Source: Zygaena filipendulae (lineage: Eukaryota > Arthropoda > Insecta > Lepidoptera > Zygaenidae). From it: DNA of 64,000 nt. The translations under genes and the position numbers were made by a program. The notes beneath the pieces were generated by a model. That model was given only the letters and a program-made list of their open reading frames with translations, was not told the origin of the DNA and did no database searches. Every line of letters starts with the position of its first letter. Positions within the stretch are counted from its first letter, which is position 1. Shown here in pieces: positions 52,380-63,823 of the stretch. The DNA lies in the NCBI GenBank assembly GCA_907165275.2, contig OU015677.1:1240001-1304000 (forward strand), read 5' to 3'.

Positions 52380-54415
52380 ATTTATAAACGTTTGGAAGTT
52401 GTAAGCCGAATATCTTCTGTGATAGGTAACTATCACTTTCCTCAACTATTTAGCTGAAAAGTTGTAAAGAAGATAATAACAGATTCGGGAACATAATAAA
52501 ATGTTAAATAAGTTTGAGTTGGGGACTAGACTCTTTTTAACTTTTATTACAAAACATGATATATTTACTAAATAAATATAACTTCTGTATGAAATCAATG
52601 TAGATTGGACCAACGATACCGCCCTGGGAGACCATTTTGTCTCAACCCAACATTCAAACAGTGGGAGTTATATGTAACCTAACCTGTCTCAGAATGTCGA
52701 ATGCCTACCAACTAGTATATTGTAAGTGAACACAGACAGCTGACAACTGTCAAATGTCAATCAGAGAAAAACAACTACTTTATAACTTACTTAATGTGTA
52801 CCTACCTTCTATTAGTATGTACTTACAGAAAAAACTATGCTAAATATCTACTCTGTACAGGAAATCTATATGGAGAAAATAATATTAGTGAACTAGTCAA
52901 TGCCCCAGTGGGAATTCCGGAATAAAAGTACCCTAGATACATGCCACTCAGTATACTGTAGTTTCGTATACCTAAGTGATTTTTTATTCTATATAAAATC
53001 GATTAAATATTTTTGAGTTATTCATTACAAACATAATTACAAACAAAAACCAAATATTTTCTCTTTATCATATTGATTGTTGGTATAGAAAAAGTTAAAG
53101 AACAAGAAAAAACCTTATCCCGAATTTGCATACGTATTAAACCAGGTTTAAAAAGCCTGATTTAACAAAGGTTTTTAATCATCGGGTTGCTTCATACAAA
53201 GTAAGACGTCTTAGAAGAACGACTAATGATCTGTAATCACTAAACAAACATAAACGCCAGTCGTAAATAACATTTGGCATCTCTCAAGTATAAATCATTG
53301 GTTCAAGAGATAGCCGCAATCAATTTAGCACTCGTTCAGAGGGGGATGCCGCTAAGTGACGGGGGGAGGGAGCAAATTGCTCTCTAATGATAACCGCCGT
53401 TGCCAAGACTAGGAGCTGTCTTCACATTTGCCAGTATAGTGGAATTAGTAGATATAATATCCTGGAACATTATCACGTAAGCGTCATAAAAAGTACCTAT
53501 GTGAGAGTTTGTATCAGTTGTCTAGTACCCATATACTCATAGGGCAAGCCCTGCTTAGTTTAGGATCTGCTCCTTTAGATAAGTTGACAATCTACAATCA
53601 TCAACTCACAGAAAATTAAGGAACGAATCCTCATGTCACGTGGTCAGGGAAAATCAAAAGTCCATAATGATTCCGTTCTTTAGTGTAAGTAGTGTATTCG
53701 GTAATTGTTAAGTATTTTTGAAGGAAATTAATTCATTAGGTAATCTATTATTTTATTCAGAATGTTTATTACCAGTTTTGGAAGTAAAATTTATTTTGGC
53801 ATGACTTATTGATGATTTTTAACAAGCTATTCTCCACGCTTGTCTTACCTAAATTTCATGATTCCCCTGGGAACTTTTTGTTTCGGGATAAAAATCTGGT
53901 GCCAAAGTGTGACGTGTTCTTGTGTTCCAAGTTTCACTAATATCCTTCTGATTGTTTCAGATTGAAGGAATGATAAATACACTTACATTACTCTTATACA
54001 CACACAATTTTTTTTTAATGATATTTAGACTGATCATTGTTTTAATCACTTGTAGAGTGAGCCAATGGGTTTTGGCTTGGTTTCTAATAATTTTTCCGTA
54101 ATATAAAATAGGTAATAGGAGACCATAGTCACAGTAATCCTTACTATTAGGTATAAATGCGAAAGTCAGTTTGTTCGCTATTTTTTTGTCTGTTACGCTT
54201 TCACGCCTTAACGAATCAGCCGATCATCATGAAATTTTGCATACACATTGCCAGAAAATACTTTTTGTCCCGAAATTTCCGGGAACTCCGAAATTAACGA
54301 AGGTAAAACTTATGAAACTTTGCATACACGTTATCAGGGGGATATAGGGTACTTTTATCCCGGAACTCCCGCGGGAATTCCGTAATGACCACGCGTGAAA
54401 CCGCAGGGAACAGCT
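52380..54415. other. Region upstream of unplugged
   Basis: Helitron-like copies occur at about 52895-53060 and 54140-54415 (the latter with two 3' blocks, ending GAAACCGCAGGGAACAGCTA). A GC-richer, TAATGATA-containing stretch at 53330-53415 could be regulatory but has no direct support. Confidence 0.4.
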
Positions 54416-54889
54416 AATGTATAAATATCACTAGAACTTGTACCAAACACAGCACAAAACGATGAGTCCGCACTAAGTGCTGACACGAGCAAAATACTCT
54501 GATCACCACCAATTATCAAAATACACTGCGTCTACCACAATATCAGCTGCCATCTCACTTTAATACTCCTCAACACGCCACCTTTGTCTCTTTCCAACGT
54601 CTCGCTAAAGTGGACTTAATCACTAGCAACGCAAATGCAAAAGATTACAATACACTTAAGATTATTATGAAAATTTAACTTTGAAGACTTGGCTTTATGA
54701 TTGAAAATTCAACTGTCGAGCTGCAAAAATTCTCGACAAATGAATGCTTTTCGAAATATAATCTTAAAAAGTTATTTTAAGGTTTATTTTCTAAGTTCAG
54801 TCATCAAATGTTGAGCTTCTACGTGAAGAGAACGTTGGGATAATGAGAGTGGTATTACAACGATTGTGATAAAGCTTATATTCGCTTAG

Positions 54890-55265
54890 CAACAGTAAGT
54901 TGTTAATAAAACAGAATTACGGCGCGACTACACCCCGTATGTGGGCGTGGCGGCAAACATCGCTCGTGGAGTCGAGTACATCGCAAAGATGTCGCGGTGA
55001 ACGCACGCGTGTCGAGTGTTCCAAAAATCAAATTATGAGTTTTATCGATAGCAATATTTTTACTATGTTCACATCACTATTTTTGTGTTGAAAAATTTAA
55101 TAAGCCAAATTCGCCATTTTAAAGAAGAAGAAGAAGTGCGTTCTGTATTTAAACTTGATGACATATTTTTAATACACTATATTGTTTCAACAGTTTACTT
55201 ATATTGTAATATATCTAATAAAACTTAGAAATTAAAACAACTAGATATAAAAAGTGCACAATAAA
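54890..55265 (+). promoter_or_regulatory. Likely 5' region of unplugged
   Basis: A GC-richer block at 54915-55010 (GTGGGCGTGGCGG, CATCGCTCGTGGAGTCGAGT) precedes an AT-rich leader that ends ACAATAAAATGG at the start codon. It probably contains 5' UTR and promoter, but no TATA box at a convincing distance could be fixed. Confidence 0.35.
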
Positions 55266-55656
55266 ATGGAATCTCAAATAAGTGAGACCAAAACGCAAAA
55301 GAAAACACCAAAATCATTCTCAATAGAATCCATAATAGGCGATACAGATAGAAAATCACCGGAAATAAACATAGAGAACAGCCCCTCGGAGCATTCCAGG
55401 ACATCGGAGGATGAAGACGCTGAGAGATTGGAGCAATTGAACCGGATGCGTTATTACTTCAATACACCGATATTGCAGCAAAATGGCGTAAGTTTTCCTT
55501 TCCTGCTGGGTTATCCGGAGCCGTGGCTGTCCAGGATGCTGGGTAACAATGTCCCGGTGCCAGCTGTGCTGGAAAATAGAGAAGAAGAGAAGCGGGAGAG
55601 CCCCATCAGTGTTGGGAGTGAAATGGAGAGTGACGGCGGAGAAGAGAATATACAAG
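55266..55656 (+). CDS. unpg: unplugged exon 1
   Basis: 391 nt from ATG to the donor ATACAAG|GTAGTT, exit phase 1. Contains [17 protein letters not shown], an acidic Ser/Glu region, [14 protein letters not shown] and [15 protein letters not shown], then another acidic stretch. Apart from the eh1-like motif it is not conserved enough for me to assign. Confidence 0.9.
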
Positions 55657-58600
55657 GTAGTTTTGATAACACACTCATAATAATAAAATTCAAATTCAAA
55701 ATTCAAAGCTATTTATTACTTAGCATTGGTTACAATCACTTGTAATCGTCAGCAGGTTCTTAGAACTATAAATTACCGTCAGTTCGGAATACGTCCTCTG
55801 CTGAGAAGAACCGACAAGAAACTCAGCAGGGCTGTCTTTTAATGATCATACTTATAAACTAGGAGAACAAAAAATAGTAATTGGATAGAGCAATTCATTC
55901 CCAAACGTCTGTATCATTTAAATAGTCTACTACACTATAATATGCTTTATAGCATAATCTGTGTTTAATAAGTGTCTTGAATTTATTAATTGACAAATTA
56001 ATTACATCGTTTGGGAGTTTGTTGTAAAAGCGTATACATTGTCCTTTAAATGACTTAGAAATTTTATGGAGCCTAGTCTTAGGCACAGCGAGTTTATCTT
56101 TATTTCTTAAGTTTAGATTATGTAAATCACTGTTTTTCTTAAAGTAAGTTGTTCTTCTTAAATATATCCTACTAATATTATAAATGTAAAGAATAAATAA
56201 ATAAATAGTAAAAAATGCGACAGAAACTCTGACTTTCATGCCTAAAATACCTAACTGATCAACAAAAGGACATAGGGTAACTTTTTATCCTGGAATTCCT
56301 GCGGGAACTCTGAAATTAACGCGAGGGAAACAGGTAAATCAATAAAAACACAATTAAAATAATATTTCCTAAAGTCGGGAATTTTATAAACATGTTATAA
56401 CATACTGGCACGAGATAAAAATAAGTTAGTAACTATCAGTGGCGAAGGGTGAAATATTGAGAGAGGCAAGCCGGAAATCTATTTGGTACCTACTATAAAT
56501 ACGTAATTTCAACTTATTAAACTATCTACTTACCGCAAATAGGTACCTAATTTCATCGTACGTCTGCGTAACTACTTTCACTATCACTACACACAACAAA
56601 AAAAATCCAACTTTAATACTAATCACTATTTAATACCAAGAAATAAATTCTAATACGTGACACTAACTAACAAATTCAAATTTTCAATTTTTTCGTCATA
56701 AACTCAAGTTGTCTGTCAACAGTCATCTCAGAATGTCCGCTTCGTTTCGAATTTCTAGGACCAATAAGGATATTTGTTGAGACAGTAATAGAAAATGCGT
56801 GCGCGTGAGTGAAATGGAGAGAGTAACTCGATTTGCAGCGGCTTACCAAAGTAGCTATTTTAGCCGACTGCCTGCGACCTTGATGTGACGTCGCGGCATT
56901 ATTTTGTATGGAAGGTTAACTGCCAAAAAGCCGATCGCGCCAGCGGCTTATTTTATAACAATTTGTTGTTGAAGAGCAAATTTTGTTGATAGTTTAGGCG
57001 TTTTGTAATGTTTTCTACTCAGTAGAGATAATTTTTGTAGTATTTCAGTAATTTTTTGTAGTAAAAAATTACTGATTTTGCCATTTCTCGCATCCTCAAT
57101 CGACGATGACCACGATCCTCAGTCATGAGGGAGCGACCAGAGAGAGAGAGAGTGCCATTTCTAAATTACGGTAGAGAGAGTGGTTGTGTTCCCAACTTCT
57201 GAAGGGAAGCCGGTGGGAATCGGCTTGTATGGTACCTTCGCCACTGGTAACTATTTATAGGTATGCAAATAAATAAAAAAAATATTAACGAAAAAAATTT
57301 AGTATACCTATCTACGAATTCTTTCCGACGGCGTCGGCGGTAATAATTGGGTACTAAGTAGGTACCAACTGCTAGGGATTTCAAAGGACCGGATTTCAAA
57401 AAGCTCTCTAAATAACTTCCGGATTTAATTTCAAACAAGACAATGTTAACATTTAAATATTAGTTAAAAATAAAAAATATAACGGACTCAGTTTAATTCG
57501 GAAAAAACTTTGTTTTAACCAAGTCTTCCACGATACTCGCGCATTTTTGCAATTTTTAATAAGAAAGAATACTTATTGTATTTTCTGTCCTCTGCGTCAT
57601 ATGAAATGCTAGTAGTTCGTTACAAATGAATTATAAAATTAGCTGAATTAGCCAAGATATATGACAAAAGTTATAGCCTTGTTATCAATTATTGAATATC
57701 AGTTTTTACTTGTACAAAAAGGAGACCTTATTTTGTTTTAGTACCTAGTTCAGTGCATTTCAATATTAGATAATACCTAACGTTGTAAGAAGATGGTTAA
57801 AATGGTTAGTATCTAATATTTACGCAGATTTGAAGAGGTATAGGCTACGGGTGAGCAATTGAAGAGCGCTAAGTAACCTCCAGGTAACTCAGAAAAAGAA
57901 AGACGGAAGCAAACTGCTATTTATTTATTTATTCAGGAAACATATAGCTATCATAATAGGTACAATTAAACAGAATAAATTTTGCAATTACACGTCGTTA
58001 AGGGATCCGTTGAAAAGCCCTGTTTTGTGGGATAGAAAATTGACATCAACACGTTCGAAGCTGCGAGCAAAAGTTGGTATCCAATTTAATACTCATAAAT
58101 TCGCTAAAACGGTTTCATAAATAGTTAATAAATTTTGAGCAATCACGAGATATAAATGGACATAGATAAGGAATAGTGTGTTAACCCACATTGAAGAAAT
58201 TTTGAGTAAATCGTGTTTTATAATTATAGCGCCATTTTGTTTCAATCTTTTTTATGTTCAACATGTTTTTAAATATTTCAACAATGTAATAAGGTAAACA
58301 CATAATTAAAAACGTTCTATAACTCTTAATAAAGCGTTCTGTATCAATAACTTAATTTTGTGGGTTAACATGTTATTGCTTATCTGCGTCAAAATATACT
58401 TACAATATTTGGACATAGATAAGCAATAGTGTGTTAACCCACATTGGAGAAATTTTGAATAAATCGTGTTTTATCATATCGTCATTTTGTTTCAGATTTT
58501 TTTATGTTAAAATATTTTTTGGTATTTAAACAATGTAATAAGGTAAACATATAATAAAAAAACGCTATATAACTCGCAATAAAGCGTTTGGAATCAATAA

Positions 58601-61600
58601 CTTAATATTGTGGGTTAACATGTTATTGCTTATCTGCGTCAAAATATACTTAAAATATTTTGAATTTAGGATAAACTACATAAATAAATAGAGACTGATA
58701 CAATATTATACGAAAATACTTACTACATATAAAATATTACATACAAGTCCATAATAATAATACATTAACTACACACGATACACAATATAATCGGTAGGTA
58801 CTTCCATATAAAATGCTTTGTCCTGAATGACCGACTGATGGATCGACGCACAGCCTAAACCGCTGATGGTAGAGATCTGAAACTTGGACAGTGTGTTCTT
58901 TGTATGACGTAGGCATCCGGTAAGAATGAATTTTTGAAAATTCAACCCCTAGGAGGATGAAAAGGGGTTGCAAAGTTCGTATGGAGCAATTTCGCGGGAA
59001 TTTCGAAATTATCGTGGGAACCACGCGGGACAGCTAGTTTATAATATAATATAAATATTAAATAGGTCGGAAGATCTGTGTATCTATCGACTGTTTAACA
59101 CAGAGAATAACGGATATGTAGACTCAAACCGTCGCAGTGCACAGACAAACCAAATTTGGTTTTTGTTGCACTGTAAATATGTGAACTTTTGTTTTTTGTA
59201 CTTATTGGTTTTTAATAAAAAAAAATAATAATAAAATAAAATACTTAAAAAATACAAACAATAGTATAATAGTAGATTCATATCTTTATAGAAAGTCAGT
59301 GTGCAGTTCGCATTTAGGTACTACCTAAATAATTATTTAAATTTAAATTTTTAAATTTCCTGCATCTACTGTTGGTAATAGGTACTTAGTGTGATGCCAA
59401 ATAAATATAATGTCTTTATCTTTGACTGCCCCTTCGAGAGACAAGCATAAGCTTTATTTTATTTTATTTTTCGTTTATTTAGGACAACAACAGCTACAAG
59501 TACATATATTAATTCTAAGTTTCAAGATTACAGTATTTGCCAATGACAGTTACCCTTACACAGAGATCAGAATGTAGCAGTAAGCTTTATGTATGTTTGT
59601 ATAAAACAGAATCCCAAGTAACTTCAGAATTTACAAATAAAAAACCCGAGCGTACAATAAACCCAAAAGTTGCCTATCCAATCAGTTATGGCTGCTTGAT
59701 ATTAACAAATGCACTTTTACGCCAATTATCGCCACTCAGCTCGCATCTGTGCCGTGAAATTGACGCGTTCGGTGCATTCCGATGTCAAATAACAGTTGTG
59801 ACAGTTATTTTATGTGAATTGTCAATGTGACAGCAGCTGCAGCAGTGCCTGAAAAGGAAGTAAAACATAGGGATGGATGTGGAATTGCTAATTTTCATAG
59901 CGCAAAGCATAGATATTTTGTTTACAAACTGAATACTTAATTTTTTTAATTTTAGAAAGCTCTAGCTTAAGATTTTGTTGCGTTAGTGGCACTAAAATAA
60001 TGTGTATTTATATGTGTATCAGTTGGTCAGTCACTTTTCAATAAAATAATAAGCTCTCTATAAATAAATATAAACACACATAACTTAAATACTAATGTAC
60101 TGACAACAATGTTTAAAAAAATAAAATTAAACATTAAATTTTCCAACCTGACTTTAATTTTAGGAAAGCTTTAATTTTAGAACCTTACTTGAAACACGAT
60201 TCATCAATCAACAATCAGTTGAGTTATTTCTTTATTCTAGAACGACGCTTGGGTACTAATCTATACTCAAGCAAAGATTTGATCTTTGTTTACGTCTGTC
60301 ATGTCAAGATCACTCAACCAATAACAATTCAAAATCTCTACTCAAGACTAGTTTCAAGTGATTAGAGCCAATCAGAGTTCAGAATCTCTACTAAACACTA
60401 GTTTCAAGTGACTAGAACTTAAAACTCATTCTATAATAAGATGTACGCTTGAGTTATGATCTGAGCTTAAAACTAATCTCAAGTAAAATGTGATCTGAGT
60501 CACCTTCTGGAACACCGACCTAAGAATCTCATAAGCCATCGCATATCAAACTTATATTACTTAGTTATAGCAAGTCTTACCTAATACCATAATTGAAATT
60601 CAAATCATAAATCTTATAAATATTTAACAAGAATATCCAACAAAAGACACATTAAATAACCCACCTAACTAAATCATCATACCCTATAATAAATAACCAA
60701 TTCGAAACGGTGTAAAAATCGATGAATTCCCAAACGTGATTGCAATGTTGAGTGACGATGTCGTCAGTTTTCCGAAAATTTACCGATAAATACCGATATC
60801 AGACTGCATTCTAGCGTTTCACACACGATTTAACTTCGCCGCTTTCCAACACACTATTTACGAATGCGTTCCAAATTCGATGCTCCGAATTTAAAATTCA
60901 GATCGCGGCGTAATGGCGGGAATGGAGCTTTATGGTATTGCCAACATAACAATTTGTGACGCTTACAACTTTATGACTGGAGCTGAGAGTTTATTTTCAT
61001 TTATTCCCGTGTGCATTTGTAAAGTTTGCTACGCGTTTACAATTCATTTGGCACGTCCGATAAATGTCAATCGTCGGTATAGCGACTGTAAGAAATACAT
61101 AAATACGTTTATTTGTTTAAAAGGGTCCGCTTTATTGCTTGATTTTCTTAGAAACTGCACAATCGCACCGACGGATGTCCATATGACATTATAATCGATT
61201 CTAAATAATCTATTTAGTTTCTACATACCTACTTATAGCAATAAGACTTAAGTATACCATAACTAGACGACAACCTTACGAATACGAGTATCATTTACTT
61301 TAATATTTATACTCTGTCATAGAATTTCTCTATATACTTACTCTATAAAAGTATCACAATTTGAAAAGCTCATTTTGCGTCTTTTACTTCACTACATAAT
61401 TTTTTAGCTATAGAACTGCCGCCTTATAACCAAATCTAAGAAACTAACCTCAAAAATCGAACGGCTAGCCTCAAACTCAAACACATTCAAGTACTAATAA
61501 TTTGGTTGCTTCTATTACTCTTCCACCACATATGTTTTAGCTGGAACTGCCCACCAAAGCTATGAAACTTACATATCCCTAAAGCCAAACTAATAATTTT

Positions 61601-63814
61601 GGTGTTACCTCAGTGTTAACTGGAATTTTAAGAAACATCGATTTAAAAATGATGCTGTTGTTGGCAATCGATAGAAGATTGACCGTTGGCTATCAGCAAG
61701 AGCAATTTCACTGTCGTTAAATTAAGAGTAGCGCACCCCACCGACCGCATACAGCCCTAAGGCGTGGCGCTGAGTTGGCTCGCTCAGTTGGGCAATCGTT
61801 TTTTATCGTCCATTTGATGGCGACATGTCCGTGTGACAGACAACACTGACTCGATGATTGCTGACGAGAAGGAAAATAGCCGCGAAAAAGTGCGGATAAA
61901 TAACAGTATCTGAGTTTTTTGAGTTCTTGAATTAAAGAGGAATGATTTGAGAAACTTTAGAGTTAGAAATAGTACGTAGTACTTTGTTGTAGAGTGATAC
62001 TCTTTTTAGTGCATTTAAAAAAGGATATAATACCTAATAATAAGGTATAAAACGTATATTTATTTATTTATTTTATTTATTTATGTTTAAGAAGACCAAA
62101 CGTTTTGAAAAAGAAAATTATTATTGTATACAAAAATAGCAGCCAATTAGACATCAAAGACAGAACAAAAGACATACATTATATTCGTATATAATAATTA
62201 GCTGTGCCCCGTGGTTACACCCGCGTTAGTTTTGAAGTTCCCGCGGGAATTCTGGAATAAAATACACTATGTCCTTTTCTGTACTCGTTCTATGCAAAAT
62301 TTCATGATGATTGGTTGAGCCAACATAGCGTGAAAGCGTACAAACTATATAACATAACATGTTATACAACATTGTTTTGTATTGTACTATATTTATTAGA
62401 AAGAGCAGCGTGAAATCAGATCTGTGTCTTTATGATCTGTGTTTTATTTTTATTTCTACCACTAGGAGGTATACCTACCTATGGCGTGTTGATAACCATA
62501 AACTATCTGCTATGTAATCAACCTCCTTAATGTTTGAAAAATGATATAGTTTACTTTTCTGTTCTCTGTCAATTCATTATAGATTTCGTGTCAACTAAAA
62601 TGTGTTTTCAATTTACATTACTATCTCTCTCTAGGAAACGATTCCGAGCCAGATCTTGAAGACACAGACAACGCGAGGGAGACAAATAAGGCTCGCCGCC
62701 GACGGACCGCGTTCACATCGGAACAGCTCCTCGAGTTGGAGAGGGAGTTCCACGCAAAGAAATACCTCAGTCTCACGGAGAGGTCACAGATAGCGTCGGC
62801 CTTGAAACTAAGTGAAGTACAGGTGAGTGGTTCTACATATATTTTGATTGTAAAAAATGCCGACGGAACTGTAAAGAATAGGAAAATATAGAGTACCAAA
62901 CTTTGTACTTAATCATGCGCACGAAATGTTCAAAATATTGTATTGAAATAACCATAGGTGAGCGAGAACTATAAATTATACATTCATATTTATGTATTTT
63001 GAATTGACCGCGCTGCAGTTTTAAACATGAATATTGGTTTCATTTTATGCACATGATTGGAAACCACAATTATTATTATTACGCTTTTTAAAATTGTACA
63101 CCTAAAACTATTGTATTGGTATAAAGATTATAACGGAGGAAAACTGATGTAGATAATAGATTTACGTTGTGACGCACCCACATGACGTGTAGAGCCGGAA
63201 ACTAGGAAAATTTTATTTATTTCCTATTCCCTTTGATACAAGTTAGTCAAATTCCATATAATGACTAAAATTAAATAAAAACTAAATACCTATCTAAGAT
63301 CAGCAACAACTTCATAACTAGACAAAACAGTTATTGAAGAAACAAAATCGGTGTTCCAACATATAACAGTTTCTTCAGCGAATGTACCTAATTGTTTCCA
63401 CAGGTAAAAATATGGTTTCAAAATCGACGCGCGAAATGGAAACGGGTGAAAGCGGGCCTCGCTTCGGGCAGCCATTCCGGCGGGAAAAGCGGATCCGGAA
63501 CGAAAATAGTCGTTCCGATACCGGTGCACGTGAACCGTTTCGCGGTCCGAACTCAACACCATCAGATGGAGAAACAAAACGGTATACAGTTCCGATTGGA
63601 CCGCACCACGCAACCTCTCCCCGGCAGTTTGTTGCAATCGCAAACGTCCGCGTTTTTGAGCGCGACGAAAACCAATCCGGACAATCGACATGATCCGGTC
63701 TCGGGTCCGGTGTTGCGTCCCGTCACTATTTACGGAAATATGTCAAGGTTGCCAGCCATGGGTCACAGTGAAGACTTGAGGCACTATCCAAATCAAAATG
63801 GCCGACACAGCTAA
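55266..63814 (+). CDS. unpg: Homeobox protein unplugged / Gbx, 3 exons
   Basis: Gbx-class homeodomain transcription factor, which in insects acts in neural and tracheal patterning and with otd at the brain boundary. Three exons join in phase to 329 codons. Near the N-terminus, FSIESIIG matches the Groucho-binding eh1-type motif of Gbx proteins (FSIDSLIG). The homeodomain spans residues 150-209, with [33 protein letters not shown] and [17 protein letters not shown] (Gln50, Asn51). After it, [16 protein letters not shown] is the conserved Gbx C-terminal block. Ser replaces the usual His at homeodomain position 36. The protein is shorter than the fly orthologue (about 485 residues). The start is the ATG at 55266 in a good context; the preceding GTG-initiated codons are leader. 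Intron 1 is 6978 bp and intron 2 is 581 bp. Confidence 0.95.
55675..56240 (-). mobile_element. Jockey/Daphne-like LINE 3' fragment in unplugged intron 1
   Basis: The minus-strand frame includes [34 protein letters not shown] and [16 protein letters not shown], a familiar C-terminal reverse-transcriptase end of insect LINEs. Downstream on the minus strand come GACAAGAAACTCAGCAGGGC-type 3' UTR complement and an AATTTGAATTTTATT tail. 5'-truncated. Its 3' end lies about 20 bp from the exon 1 donor. Confidence 0.75.
56437..57246. mobile_element. hAT-type non-autonomous element, 810 bp
   Basis: CAGTGGCGAAGG at the left and CCTTCGCCACTG at the right are inverted. GTAACTAT is duplicated exactly on both flanks (56429-56436 and 57247-57254). 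An 8-bp duplication with CAGTGGCG ends is typical of hAT elements. No transposase frame. Confidence 0.85.
57255..58150. other. unplugged intron 1, no distinct feature
   Basis: AT-rich, with a TTTATTTATTTATT-led repeat at about 57919 similar to those at 25240 and 34985. No supported exon. Confidence 0.4.
58157..58390 (+). mobile_element. GGACATAGATAAGCAATA-family MITE, copy E
   Basis: TGGACATAGATAAGGAATAG start and TTGCTTATCTGCGTCA end (the last bases are altered). Followed by AAAATATACTTACAATATTT, then copy F. Confidence 0.8.
58410..58640 (+). mobile_element. GGACATAGATAAGCAATA-family MITE, copy F
   Basis: TGGACATAGATAAGCAATAG start, same altered GCGTC end as copy E, followed by AAAATATACTTAAAATATTT. 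The same spacer follows both copies, so E-F is a tandem pair. Confidence 0.8.
58790..59036 (+). mobile_element. Helitron-like long subtype
   Basis: Contains GACCGACTGATGGATCGACG, AACCGCTGATGGTAGAGATC, CATCCGGTAAGAATG and a GC-rich end with ACCACGCGGGACAGCTAG before TT. Matches the subtype at 39790-40005. Confidence 0.65.
59040..62190. other. unplugged intron 1, remainder
   Basis: AT-rich with no supported exon. At 60290-60450 a block with ACTAGTTTCAAGTGA is duplicated in tandem. GC-richer stretches at 60820-60930 and 61725-61880 lack splice-bounded frames and might be regulatory. Confidence 0.4.
62198..62350 (-). mobile_element. Helitron-like copy before unplugged exon 2
   Basis: TAGCTGTGCCCCGTGGTTAC, GAAGTTCCCGCGGGAATTCT, and a body with TGCAAAATTTCATGATGATT. 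Lies about 290 bp upstream of the exon 2 acceptor. Confidence 0.65.
62635..62822 (+). CDS. unpg: unplugged exon 2 (homeodomain 1-44)
   Basis: Acceptor TATCTCTCTCTAG|GAAACG, donor GTACAG|GTGAGT. 188 nt, phase 1 to phase 0. Encodes an acidic lead-in ([17 protein letters not shown]) and homeodomain residues 1-44. The split between positions 44 and 45 is a common homeobox intron site. Confidence 0.96.
62823..63403 (+). other. unplugged intron 2
   Basis: 581 bp between GTGAGT and TTTCCACAG, AT-rich, no repeat recognised. Confidence 0.85.
63404..63814 (+). CDS. unpg: unplugged exon 3 (homeodomain 45-60 and C-terminus)
   Basis: Acceptor TTGTTTCCACAG|GTAAAA. 411 nt including the TAA at 63812-63814. 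Encodes [18 protein letters not shown], a Gly/Ser linker, the [16 protein letters not shown] block and an unassigned tail ending PNQNGRHS. Confidence 0.96.
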   Translation, partial: VKIWFQNRRAKWKRVKAGLASGSHSGGKSGSGTKIVVPIPVHVNRFAVRTQHHQMEKQNGIQFRLDRTTQPLPGSLLQSQTSAFLSATKTNPDNRHDPVSGPVLRPVTIYGNMSRLPAMGHSEDLRHYPNQNGRHS

Positions 63815-63823
63815 TGGGCATGT

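Noticed and set aside
55254..55265. Upstream GTG start adding four residues to unplugged
   Set aside because: Eukaryotic initiation at the ATG at 55266 in an AAAATGG context is far more likely.
60913..61194. 93-codon plus-strand frame in unplugged intron 1
   Set aside because: No domain, no splice signals that would include it, and codon usage like the surrounding AT-rich DNA.
63382..63693. Alternative plus and minus frames overlapping unplugged exon 3
   Set aside because: Only the [12 protein letters not shown] frame continues the homeodomain in phase. The others are shadows.
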